DNA of 64,000 nt, taken from contig NZ_CALKHS010000001.1 in the NCBI RefSeq assembly GCF_937988725.1, positions 186,001-250,000 of the forward strand, written 5' to 3'. This DNA is from an uncultured Castellaniella sp. (lineage in GTDB: Bacteria; Pseudomonadota; Gammaproteobacteria; Burkholderiales; Burkholderiaceae_B). Positions 47,592 to 55,358 of the stretch are shown here, piece by piece. Numbering within the stretch: position 1 is the first letter of the stretch; each line of letters opens with the position of its first letter. A program made the position numbers and the translations under genes. The notes below the pieces were generated by a model. The model was not told where the DNA came from. It saw only the letters and a program-made list of their open reading frames with translations, and searched no databases.

Positions 47592-48731
47592 CTATCCCAG
47601 CATTGCGCGCGCGATGATGGTGCGCTGGATCTCGGACGAACCCTCGTAGATGCGCAGGATCCTGGCATCGCGCGCGTAGCGTTCCAGCGGCATGTCGCGC
47701 GTGTAGCCGTAGCCGCCGTGGATCTGCAGGGCGCGGTCGGTGATGAAGCCGACCGCTTCAGACGCGTACAGCTTCGCCATGGCGGACTCCGTGGAGAACC
47801 GCTCGCCCAGCCCGCGCTTGTGGGTGGCTTGCAATGTCAGCGCCCAGGCGGCTTCCAGGCGCAGCTTCATGTCGGCCAGCATCCACTGGATGCCCTGTTT
47901 GTCGGCCAGCGGCTGGCCGCCGATCAGGCGCTCCCGCGACCAGGACACGGCCGCTTCCAGGGCCGCTTCCGCGATGCCCAGGCTGGTGGCGGCGACGTCC
48001 AGGCGGCTGTTGTCCAGCACCTTCATGGCGGTGCGAAATCCGCTGCCTTCCTCGCCCAGCCGCCGGCTCGCCGGCACACTGCAGTCCAGCGCGACTTCGA
48101 AGGCATGGCCGCCCCGGATGCCCATCAGCTTTTCGGGCCTGGAGACCTGCAGGCCGGGGGTGTCCTTGTCCACGACGAAGGCGCTGATGCCCCGGCTGCC
48201 GGCTTGCGGGTCGGTCTTGGCGTAGACCACGATGAAATCGGCCTCGCCGGCGTTCGAGATGAAGTGCTTGACCCCGTTCAGGCGGTACTGGTCGCCCTCG
48301 CGGCGGGCCCGCGTGCTCATGTCCGCCGGGTTGGATCCCGCCCGGGGCTCGGTCAGGGCGAAGGCGCCCAGGATGTCGCCCCGGGCCGCCCGGGGCAGGT
48401 AGTGCGCGCGCAGATCGTCGTCCGCCCCGATCAGGATCGAATCGGTGGCCAGGTAGTGGGCGCCGATCATGGACGAGGTCGCGGCGCAGCGGCGGGCGAT
48501 CTCGACGATGGACAGGACCAGCGCCGTGGGGCTGACGCCCGCGCCGCCCCAGCGCTCGGGCAGGTTCATGCCCATGACGCCCAGGGCCGACAGGCCGGGC
48601 ACGTGGCAGGTGGCCGATCGGGACTGTTCGTCCAGCTCGGCGGCCAGAGGAGCGATTTCGGCGGCCGCGTAGCGGCCGATGGCGGCGGCGATTTCCAGAT
48701 CGTCCTCGCGGACGCCCAAACGCGGATTCAT
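47592..48731 (-). CDS. Acyl-CoA dehydrogenase
   Basis: A 379-residue flavoenzyme of short/medium-chain acyl-CoA dehydrogenase type. The FAD-binding F-A-L-T-E-P-x-A-G-S-N motif, the Q-I-H-G-G-Y-G-Y-T-R-D segment and catalytic base E363 in I-Y-E-G-S-S-E-I-Q-R are present. AGGAGATACC stands before the ATG. It follows the CoA-transferase by 29 bases on the minus strand. The pair would activate a carboxylic acid and then desaturate it; the LysR gene divergent to them is the likely regulator. Confidence 0.93.
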   Translation of the reverse strand: MNPRLGVREDDLEIAAAIGRYAAAEIAPLAAELDEQSRSATCHVPGLSALGVMGMNLPERWGGAGVSPTALVLSIVEIARRCAATSSMIGAHYLATDSILIGADDDLRAHYLPRAARGDILGAFALTEPRAGSNPADMSTRARREGDQYRLNGVKHFISNAGEADFIVVYAKTDPQAGSRGISAFVVDKDTPGLQVSRPEKLMGIRGGHAFEVALDCSVPASRRLGEEGSGFRTAMKVLDNSRLDVAATSLGIAEAALEAAVSWSRERLIGGQPLADKQGIQWMLADMKLRLEAAWALTLQATHKRGLGERFSTESAMAKLYASEAVGFITDRALQIHGGYGYTRDMPLERYARDARILRIYEGSSEIQRTIIARAMLG

Positions 48732-48760
48732 GAGGTATCTCCTGTGTCTTCGAGAGGAAT

Positions 48761-49972
48761 TCAGCGTCCGAAGACGCCCAGGTCGCGCAATGCGGCGATC
48801 TTGTCCAGGCTCAGGCCCAGCAAGCTGTGCAGGGCTGCGTCGGTGTCGGCCCCCAGATCCGGGGCCGGGCGCGTCGGCTGGCTTTCCCAGGCGGAAAACT
48901 GGATCGGCTGGCGGGGCAGCCGCAGACCGGGCAGGCGCGGGTCGTCCGTGTCCCGCAGCAACCGGCGATGCCGCGCCTGATCGCTGTCCAGCGCCTGCCG
49001 CACCGTCCAGATCGGCGCGGCGGGGATCGCGCCCGCCTCGAAACGCTCGACCGCCTCGGAGACGGTCCGGTCGGCCGCCCAGGACTCGATGGCGGCCCGC
49101 AGCAGCGGTTCGTGCCGCGAGCGCTGTTCGTCGCTGGCGTAGCGGGGATCCTGCGCCAGGTCGTCGCGGCCGATGATCCGGGCGAACTGCGCGAACAGCT
49201 TGTTGTTCAGGATGGCCAGGACGAAATGGCCGTCCTTGGCCCGATACGCGCCGAAGGGGGCGGACAGCGGATGCCGGTTGCCCACGCGACGGGCGTCCTT
49301 GCCGGTGAACAGGTAGCGCGCCACGGCGGTGACGGTGAACGACAAGGTGGCGTCGAACATCGCGGCATCCACGTGGGTGCCCCGGCCGTCGCGGTCGCGG
49401 CCGATCAGCGCCGCCAGCGTGCCCCAGGACGCGAACAGGCCGCTGAGCACGTCGGTGATGGCTTCCCCGACCAGCGTCGGCGGTCCGTCCGGAAACCCGG
49501 TGGATTCCATGATGCCGCTCATGGCCTGGATGACGATGTCGTAGGCGGGCCGGCTTGCGGCGGGTCCGTTCTGCCCGAAGCCGGAAATGCTGGTGTAGAT
49601 CAGGCGGGGGTTCAATGCGCCGAGCTGGCCGTAGCCGATGCCCAGCTTGTCCGCCACGCCGGGCCGGAAATTTTCGACGACGATGTCGACTTCCGCCGCC
49701 ATCCGGTGAACTAGCGCCACCGCCTCGGGCTGCTTCAGGTCCAGCACCAGGCTTTGCTTGTTCCGGTTGACGACGCTGAAGAGCGCGCTGTGCCCGTCGC
49801 GCATCGGGCCGATCGCGCGGTAGTCGTCGCCCTGGGGAGGCTCCACCTTGATGATGTGCGCGCCCAGGTCGCCCAGCAGCGCGGTGCAAAACGGGCCGGA
49901 CAGCACCCGCGTGAAATCCAGCACGCGCAGGCCGCTCAGGGGGCCAACGCCGGAATCGGTGTTTCGCAGCAT
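48761..49972 (-). CDS. Class III CoA-transferase (CaiB/BaiF family)
   Basis: A 403-residue family III CoA-transferase. The start L-S-G-L-R-V-L-D-F-T-R-V-L-S-G-P-F is diagnostic; N-F-R-P-G-V lies near residue 101; catalytic D145 (equivalent to D169 of formyl-CoA transferase) is in P-A-Y-D-I-V-I-Q-A-M-S-G. It moves CoA between carboxylic acids such as succinate or formate donors. The acceptor is unknown. It is first in a two-gene unit with the acyl-CoA dehydrogenase. Confidence 0.93.
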   Translation of the reverse strand: MLRNTDSGVGPLSGLRVLDFTRVLSGPFCTALLGDLGAHIIKVEPPQGDDYRAIGPMRDGHSALFSVVNRNKQSLVLDLKQPEAVALVHRMAAEVDIVVENFRPGVADKLGIGYGQLGALNPRLIYTSISGFGQNGPAASRPAYDIVIQAMSGIMESTGFPDGPPTLVGEAITDVLSGLFASWGTLAALIGRDRDGRGTHVDAAMFDATLSFTVTAVARYLFTGKDARRVGNRHPLSAPFGAYRAKDGHFVLAILNNKLFAQFARIIGRDDLAQDPRYASDEQRSRHEPLLRAAIESWAADRTVSEAVERFEAGAIPAAPIWTVRQALDSDQARHRRLLRDTDDPRLPGLRLPRQPIQFSAWESQPTRPAPDLGADTDAALHSLLGLSLDKIAALRDLGVFGR

Positions 49973-50129
49973 CTCTGGTCTCCGTCGTGTTGGCGAGCCG
50001 CGCGCCCGTGTCGCGGGGCGGTGGCATCGGCCATCGGGCGGCGAGGTCCCTCGCCTTGCTTTGGGGACATGGTAAGAGCGCCTTTGTATAATTTAAAACA
50101 TTAAAAATTAATTGATTGAATAGAATTTA
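49973..50129. promoter_or_regulatory. Divergent LysR/CoA-transferase intergenic region
   Basis: The 157 bases separate divergent genes. The half next to the LysR gene (about 50085-50129) is strikingly AT-rich, with ATTAAAAATTAATTGATT and other A/T repeats, unlike the GC-rich surroundings. LysR regulators bind T-N11-A palindromes in such gaps. I cannot choose one site with confidence. Confidence 0.45.
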
Positions 50130-51041
50130 ATGATTCAATTTTCAATCCGGCAGCTGGAATACTTCGTCGCGGTCGCCCGGCACGGCGGCACGCTGCAGGC
50201 CGCGCGCGTCCTGAACGTGTCGCAGCCTTCGATTTCCCATGCCATCCGCGAACTCGAAGCGAGCTGGGGGGTGTCCCTGTTCGTGCGGCGGCATGCGCGC
50301 GGCCTGCAGCTGACGGCGGAAGGCGAACAGCGTTTCCGCCAGGCCATGCTCCTGCTGCGCGAAGCGCATTCCCTGGAACAGCGGACGGAACGGAGCATCC
50401 GCGGAGACCTGGCCGTGGGCTGTTTCGAAACGCTGGGGCCTTTGGTGTTTCCGGCCCTGATGAAAGCATTCCAGCGGCATCACCCGGACGTGCGGCTGCG
50501 GCCGCATGAAGGGCATATCGCCGATCTGCTGGACCGGGTGGCCGATGGTGCCCTGGAACTGGCGCTGGTCTACGACACCAGCCTGGCGGGCGGGCGGATC
50601 CGCTTGCACGACGTCGGCGCCAGCCAGCCCTATGCCGTGCTGCCGGCCGGGCATCCCCTGGCCTTGCAGCCCGACGTGTCGGTGGCGGATCTGGCGCGGC
50701 ATCCCTTCATCCTGATCAATCCGCCGCATAGCCGGGAATACTTCCTGTCCCTGTTCAGCCACGCGGGAGTGCGGCCGCAGGTGGTGGCGGAAGTCGGGTC
50801 GTTCGAAATGGTCCGGGCCCTGGTGGCCAACGGGCACGGCGTTTCGATCCTGGTGACGCGCCCCGCGGGCGACCTGGCCTACGATGGCAGCCCCCTGGCG
50901 TGCCGCCCTTTGCGGGATGCGCCGCCGCCCCAGAAGATCGTGCTGGCCAGCGCGGCCGACCTGCCCCTGGGCATCGTGGCGCAGGCCTTTCTGGATCTGG
51001 CGCGCGATTATCTGTCGGGCCGGGGCATGGGCGGCGGCTAG
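50130..51041 (+). CDS. LysR-family transcriptional regulator
   Basis: A 303-residue LTTR. The N-terminal HTH is I-R-Q-L-E-Y-F-V-A-V-A-R-H-G-G-T-L-Q-A-A-R, followed by N-V-S-Q-P-S-I-S-H-A-I. The periplasmic-binding-like effector domain starts with G-D-L-A-V-G-C-F-E-T at about residue 91. It is divergent from, and probably regulates, the CoA-transferase and acyl-CoA dehydrogenase genes. Confidence 0.93.
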   Translation: MIQFSIRQLEYFVAVARHGGTLQAARVLNVSQPSISHAIRELEASWGVSLFVRRHARGLQLTAEGEQRFRQAMLLLREAHSLEQRTERSIRGDLAVGCFETLGPLVFPALMKAFQRHHPDVRLRPHEGHIADLLDRVADGALELALVYDTSLAGGRIRLHDVGASQPYAVLPAGHPLALQPDVSVADLARHPFILINPPHSREYFLSLFSHAGVRPQVVAEVGSFEMVRALVANGHGVSILVTRPAGDLAYDGSPLACRPLRDAPPPQKIVLASAADLPLGIVAQAFLDLARDYLSGRGMGGG

Positions 51042-51056
51042 CATCCGATATCCGGC

Positions 51057-51072
51057 AAAAGTCTATACTTTT
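51057..51072. promoter_or_regulatory. HutC-type operator upstream of hutG
   Basis: AAAAGTCTATACTTTT has six-base arms (AAAAGT and ACTTTT) that are exact inverted repeats around CTAT, giving the core GTCTATAC shared with hutI and hutU. It lies 44 bases before the hutG ATG. Confidence 0.7.
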
Positions 51073-51116
51073 CCCGGAATATTTCATCCATCCCGCTCGT
51101 CATGCCGGAGGCAGCC

Positions 51117-52067
51117 ATGAACCCACAGCACACCGACCCGCAATCCGTCTGGCGGGGCCGCGACGATTCCGCTGAACAGGGCGATACCCGGCGCCTGTTC
51201 CAGGTCGTGCGCCACGACGACGCCTGGCGGCCCGGCGACGGTGTGCTGCTGGGTTTCGCCAGCGATGCCGGGGTGCGGCGCAATCACGGCCGGCCCGGGG
51301 CGGCGGGCGGCCCCCTGCAGGTGCGCCGCCTGCTGGCCGGGCTGCCGGCCCATGGCCTGGAGGCGCTGTGGGATGCGGGCGACGTCGTCTGCCAGGGCGA
51401 CGCCCTGGAAGCCGCGCAGGCGGCCCTGGGGGCGCGGGTCGCCGCGATCCTGGACGGAGGGGCGCGCCTGGTGGTCGCCGGCGGCGGCCATGAAATCGCC
51501 TGGGGCGATTTCCAGGGCCTGCGCGATCACCTGCACGGCCCCCGGGGCCCCGGCGGATCGCTGCTGATCGTGAACCTGGACGCCCATTTCGACTTGCGCA
51601 CCAGCCGTCCGGGCAGTTCGGGCACGCCGTTCGACCAGATCCTGGAAGACAGCCGCCAACGCGGCCTTCCTGTGCGCTACGCAGTGCTGGGCATCTCGCC
51701 GCTGGGTAACACGGCCGGGCTGTACGAACATGCCCGGGCGCTGGGCGTGCGCTACGTGGAAGACGATCAGATGCAGGAACGCCATCTGGACCGGCGCCTG
51801 GCCGAACTGGACGAGTTGCTGGCCGGCGCCGATCACGTCTACCTGACCATCGACCTGGACGTGTTGCCGGCATCCGTCGCCCCCGGCGTGTCCGCGCCCG
51901 CGCCGCTGGGCGTGCCGCTGGCCGTGGTCGAGGCCTGCGCCCGGCGCATCAAGGCGTCCGGCAAGCTGCGCCTGGCCGACATGGCCGAATTCAATCCCGA
52001 ATTCGACATTGACAGCCATACCGCCCGCGTGGCGGCCCGGCTGGCCTGGGTGCTGCTGCAGCCGTAG
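51117..52067 (+). CDS. hutG: Formimidoylglutamase
   Basis: A 316-residue arginase/ureohydrolase-family enzyme that hydrolyses N-formimino-L-glutamate to glutamate and formamide, the last Hut step. Mn-binding motifs are G-G-G-H-E, N-L-D-A-H-F-D and T-I-D-L-D-V-L. GGAGG sits five bases before the ATG at 51117; an ATG 15 bases earlier is less likely. It lies about 20 kb from hutIHU but is flanked by hutC and shares the operator core. Confidence 0.93.
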   Translation: MNPQHTDPQSVWRGRDDSAEQGDTRRLFQVVRHDDAWRPGDGVLLGFASDAGVRRNHGRPGAAGGPLQVRRLLAGLPAHGLEALWDAGDVVCQGDALEAAQAALGARVAAILDGGARLVVAGGGHEIAWGDFQGLRDHLHGPRGPGGSLLIVNLDAHFDLRTSRPGSSGTPFDQILEDSRQRGLPVRYAVLGISPLGNTAGLYEHARALGVRYVEDDQMQERHLDRRLAELDELLAGADHVYLTIDLDVLPASVAPGVSAPAPLGVPLAVVEACARRIKASGKLRLADMAEFNPEFDIDSHTARVAARLAWVLLQP

Positions 52068-52073
52068 CGGCCC

Positions 52074-52802
52074 CTACGCCTGTCCCGCCAGCTTGTAGCG
52101 GTTGCCGGGGTACCACATCACGGCCTGGGATGCGAAGGCCCCGCCGGAAAACGTCGTGCGGTCCAGCACCAGGCAGGGCTGTTCCGGCGGGATGTCCAGC
52201 GGTTCCGCCACACTGTGCGGGGGCAGCTTGACCTCGATCGTGTAGCGCCCGGTGGGCGCGGGGGCGGCGTGCATCAGGTATTCGTTGGGGGTCGTCCGCG
52301 ACCAGTCCTGTTCCAGATAGTCGGGCAGGCGCCGGGCGTCAACCACGCGGTCTTCCAGCTGGATCGGTTCCGCGTTCTCGTAATGCACGATGATCGAATG
52401 GAACAGCGGCGCCCCCACCGGCAGGTGAAAGCGCTGCGCCTGCGTCGTGGATACCTTGCTTTTTTCCAGCAGCAGGACGTGGCAGGAATGCTGGTGCCCC
52501 CGGTCGCGGATATCCTGGGCGATGCTGCGGATCTCGATCAGGGTGGACGGGATCTTCGCGGGCGCCACGTACGTGCCCGACCCCTGATAGCGCAGCAGCA
52601 CCTGGTCCGCCGTCAGTTCGCGCAAGGCGCGATGCACCGTCATGCGCGACACGCCGAACTGCTTGCACAGCGCCAGTTCGGTGGGAATCAGTTCGCCTTC
52701 CGTCCAGGCGCCGCCGCGGATCTGCTGCAGGACGTGGTCCTTGATGCGCTGGTAGGCGGGCGTCGCCCGCGCGGCGGTCTCGGTCGATGCCTGACGGCGC
52801 AT
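52074..52802 (-). CDS. hutC: Histidine utilisation repressor HutC (GntR family)
   Basis: A 242-residue GntR/HutC regulator. The winged HTH has P-A-Y-Q-R-I-K-D-H-V, I-P-T-E-L-A-L-C-K-Q-F-G-V-S-R-M-T-V-H-R-A-L. The UTRA effector domain contains I-Q-L-E-D-R-V-V, S-R-T-T-P-N-E-Y-L-M and E-P-L-D-I-P-P-E-Q-P-C-L, typical of HutC. Urocanate is the known inducer of the family. It converges on hutG with a six-base gap. No GTCTATAC site is visible before its own start, so strong autorepression is not predicted. Confidence 0.92.
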   Translation of the reverse strand: MRRQASTETAARATPAYQRIKDHVLQQIRGGAWTEGELIPTELALCKQFGVSRMTVHRALRELTADQVLLRYQGSGTYVAPAKIPSTLIEIRSIAQDIRDRGHQHSCHVLLLEKSKVSTTQAQRFHLPVGAPLFHSIIVHYENAEPIQLEDRVVDARRLPDYLEQDWSRTTPNEYLMHAAPAPTGRYTIEVKLPPHSVAEPLDIPPEQPCLVLDRTTFSGGAFASQAVMWYPGNRYKLAGQA

Positions 52803-53074
52803 GTCGTGCTTCCTGTTCGTCGGATAGGGCTATTCTATGCGAGACGGCTGCGCGGCTCCACGCCTAGGTGTTTTCCCGCCCCGGCGGGCGCCGGCCCGCT
52901 TTTGAAACCCAAATCCCCAGGGTTATCCCTGAGTTATGCGTCAAGCTTAAAGCACCTTATGGCGCTTTCCTTATAGCCGCCTGAAAGGGCCTCCGGTACA
53001 TTGCTTCAAACCGCGCGAGGACCCAGGGAGGGCCTCGCGCGCAGACACATCAGAATGACGTTCTGGAGACAACC

Positions 53075-54559
53075 ATGAGCAATTCCGTCGCCCCGGTCGA
53101 TGAAGTTCTGCCGATGGGCAAACTGACCGCGCTGGGCCTGCAGCACGTGCTGGTCATGTACGCCGGCGCCGTCGCCGTGCCGCTGATCATCGGCCGCGCC
53201 CTGAACCTGGAAGCCCACGAAGTATCCCTGCTGATCGCCGCCGACCTGTTCGCCTGCGGCCTGGCCACCATCATCCAGTCGCTGGGCGCCACGCAGTGGT
53301 TCGGCATCAAGCTGCCCGTCATCATGGGCGTCAGCTTCGCCCCGGTCGGCCCCATGATCCACATCGCCACCAGCAATCCCGGACACGTCGGGGCCCAGCT
53401 GCTGTTCGGCACCATCATCGCGGCGGGGATCATCACCATCATCATCGCGCCCTGGATCAGCCGGCTGCTGCGCTTCTTCCCGCCCGTGGTCACCGGCACC
53501 ATCATCGCCATCATCGGCATCACCCTGATGCGCGTGGGCATCAACTGGATCTTCGGCAACCCCTTCGGCCCCACCGCGCCGTCCGTGGTCGATCCCAGCT
53601 ACGCCGCATGGCTGAAAAGCGCCCAGGTGGCGGCATCCGCGCCCGGCTCGCCGCTGGCGGCGGTCCCGCAGGGCCTGTCGATCATGCCCACCGTCCCCAA
53701 CCCCAAATACGCCGATCTGACCGGCGTGGGCATCGCCGCCATCGTGCTGCTGTCCATTCTGCTGATCGCCAAGTTCTGCAAGGGCTTCCTGGGCAACATC
53801 GCCGTGCTGCTGGGCATCGTGGTGGGCGCCGTCGTCGCCACGGCCATGGGCATCATGAACTTCGACAAGGTCGCCAAGGCCGCCTGGGTGGACATCGTCC
53901 TGCCCTTCCACTTCGGCATGCCGAAATTCGATTTCTGGATGATCCTGACCATGACGCTGGTCATGATCGTGATCCTGATCGAGTCCACCGGCATGTTCCT
54001 GGCCCTGTCGGACATGACGGGCAAGAAGATCGGGCAGAAGGACCTGGCGCGCGGTCTGCGCACCGACGGCCTGGGCACCCTGATCGGCGGCATCTTCAAC
54101 ACCTTCCCGTATTCCAGCTTCTCGCAGAACGTCGGCCTGGTGGCCGTCACCGGCGTGCGCAGCCGCTACGTCTGCGTGGCCAGCGGCGTGATTCTGCTGG
54201 TGCTGGGCCTGCTGCCGAAACTGGCCGCCCTGGTCGAATCCCTGCCCACCGTCGTGCTGGGAGGCGCCGGGATCGTGATGTTCGGCATGGTCACGGCCAC
54301 CGGCATCCGCATCCTGAGCGGCGTGGATTTCATCAAGAACCGCAACAACGCCATGATCGTGGCCATTTCCATCGGCATGGGCATGATCCCCGTGGTGGCG
54401 CCGAACTTCCGCCAGTGGATGCCGCACGCCATCCATCCGCTGATCGAATCCGGCATCCTGCTGACGTCCCTGTCGGCCGTGCTGCTGAACCTGTTCTTCA
54501 ACGGCGCTCCACGCGACACCAAGGCCGCCGTCGAGGCCGCCAAGCACGCGGAGGCCTGA
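53075..54559 (+). CDS. NCS2-family purine (xanthine/uric acid) permease
   Basis: A 494-residue nucleobase:cation symporter of the UraA/XanQ/PucK family with about 14 helices. Motifs include L-Q-H-V-L-V-M-Y-A-G-A-V-A-V-P-L-I-I-G in TM1, E-S-T-G-M-F-L-A-L-S-D in TM8 and N-T-F-P-Y-S-S-F-S-Q-N-V-G-L-V in TM10; the last is the xanthine/urate branch signature. GGAG precedes the ATG. The 272 bases upstream (52803-53074) hold no gene or riboswitch that I recognise. Confidence 0.92.
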   Translation: MSNSVAPVDEVLPMGKLTALGLQHVLVMYAGAVAVPLIIGRALNLEAHEVSLLIAADLFACGLATIIQSLGATQWFGIKLPVIMGVSFAPVGPMIHIATSNPGHVGAQLLFGTIIAAGIITIIIAPWISRLLRFFPPVVTGTIIAIIGITLMRVGINWIFGNPFGPTAPSVVDPSYAAWLKSAQVAASAPGSPLAAVPQGLSIMPTVPNPKYADLTGVGIAAIVLLSILLIAKFCKGFLGNIAVLLGIVVGAVVATAMGIMNFDKVAKAAWVDIVLPFHFGMPKFDFWMILTMTLVMIVILIESTGMFLALSDMTGKKIGQKDLARGLRTDGLGTLIGGIFNTFPYSSFSQNVGLVAVTGVRSRYVCVASGVILLVLGLLPKLAALVESLPTVVLGGAGIVMFGMVTATGIRILSGVDFIKNRNNAMIVAISIGMGMIPVVAPNFRQWMPHAIHPLIESGILLTSLSAVLLNLFFNGAPRDTKAAVEAAKHAEA

Positions 54560-54615
54560 ATCAGGCCCGGGCCGCCCTTGGGGGCGGCCGGCCTCGCCTG
54601 AAGCAGCGTTTCGGA

Positions 54616-54650
54616 GCCGGCCCGGGCATCGCCCGGGCCGGCTTTCTTTC
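54616..54650 (+). terminator. Rho-independent terminator after the purine permease
   Basis: GCCGGCCCGGGC (54616-54627) and GCCCGGGCCGGC (54631-54642) form a perfect 12-bp stem with an ATC loop, followed by TTTCTTTC. It ends the permease transcript before the RfaH-like gene. Confidence 0.85.
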
Positions 54651-54742
54651 ATCCGCAAGTCCCTGAGACCGTCCGATCGGCGCCCCGGCCGTCGCGGCGC
54701 CTGCCTACAATATCGATGTCTCCAGTAACCGGCGGTTTCCTC

Positions 54743-55264
54743 ATGTCAGCAGACTCCATTGCCTCCGCCTGGTACGTCGTCCACACCAAACCGCGCCAGG
54801 AATCGGTGGCGCGGGAACAGTTGCTGCGCCAGGATTTCGAGGTCTATCTGCCGCTGTTCAAGGTCTTCAGGAAACCGCGCGCGGCGCCCGGCGGCCTGAC
54901 CGCGCATGAACCGATGTTCCCTCGCTACCTGTTCCTGCGTCCCACGCGGCCCACGCAGTCGCTGTCGGTCGTGCGCTCCACCGTCGGGGTCAGCCGCCTG
55001 GTGATGTTCGGCCCGCAGCCCGCCGCCCTGGCCGACGCTGCCGTGCAGGCGATCCGCCAGGCCGAAACCCTGCGCGAAGCCGCGCAAATGGACCAGATCA
55101 GCCCCTTCCAGCCCGGCATGCCGGTGCAGATCCAGGACGCCCCCCTGGCCGGCATCCAGGCCCTGGTGCAGGCCGTCTCCAAAGACCGCGTCACCCTGCT
55201 GCTGGACATCCTGGGCCGCCCGCAGACCGTCCAGGTCGAGTTCGGGCAGATTGCGCCGCTGTGA
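54743..55264 (+). CDS. NusG-paralogue transcription antitermination factor (RfaH-like)
   Basis: A 173-residue protein. The NGN domain is A-W-Y-V-V-H-T-K-P-R-Q-E at the start, then F-P-R-Y-L-F-L-R-P and R-S-T-V-G-V-S-R-L-V. A short C-terminal KOW-type domain follows (F-Q-P-G-M-P-V-Q-I, ending V-E-F-G-Q-I). Such paralogues help RNA polymerase read through long operons, often for surface polysaccharides. The start at 54743 is preferred to 54716 because NGN domains begin close to the W-Y-V-V motif. It lies just before an autotransporter and an O-antigen locus, which fits an RfaH-type job, though I find no classical ops element. Confidence 0.82.
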   Translation: MSADSIASAWYVVHTKPRQESVAREQLLRQDFEVYLPLFKVFRKPRAAPGGLTAHEPMFPRYLFLRPTRPTQSLSVVRSTVGVSRLVMFGPQPAALADAAVQAIRQAETLREAAQMDQISPFQPGMPVQIQDAPLAGIQALVQAVSKDRVTLLLDILGRPQTVQVEFGQIAPL

Positions 55265-55358
55265 GTCCCACAGAGTCTTTACCAATTGCTACAAACGCTG
55301 TCTCCTGGCAAAAGAGCGCAGTCACGTCGTGTGACTGTCAACTCTTACAGGAGACTCT

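Noticed and set aside
52803..53074. A purine riboswitch before the NCS2 permease
   Set aside because: The 272-base leader has no recognisable purine or xanthine aptamer core that I can identify by eye.
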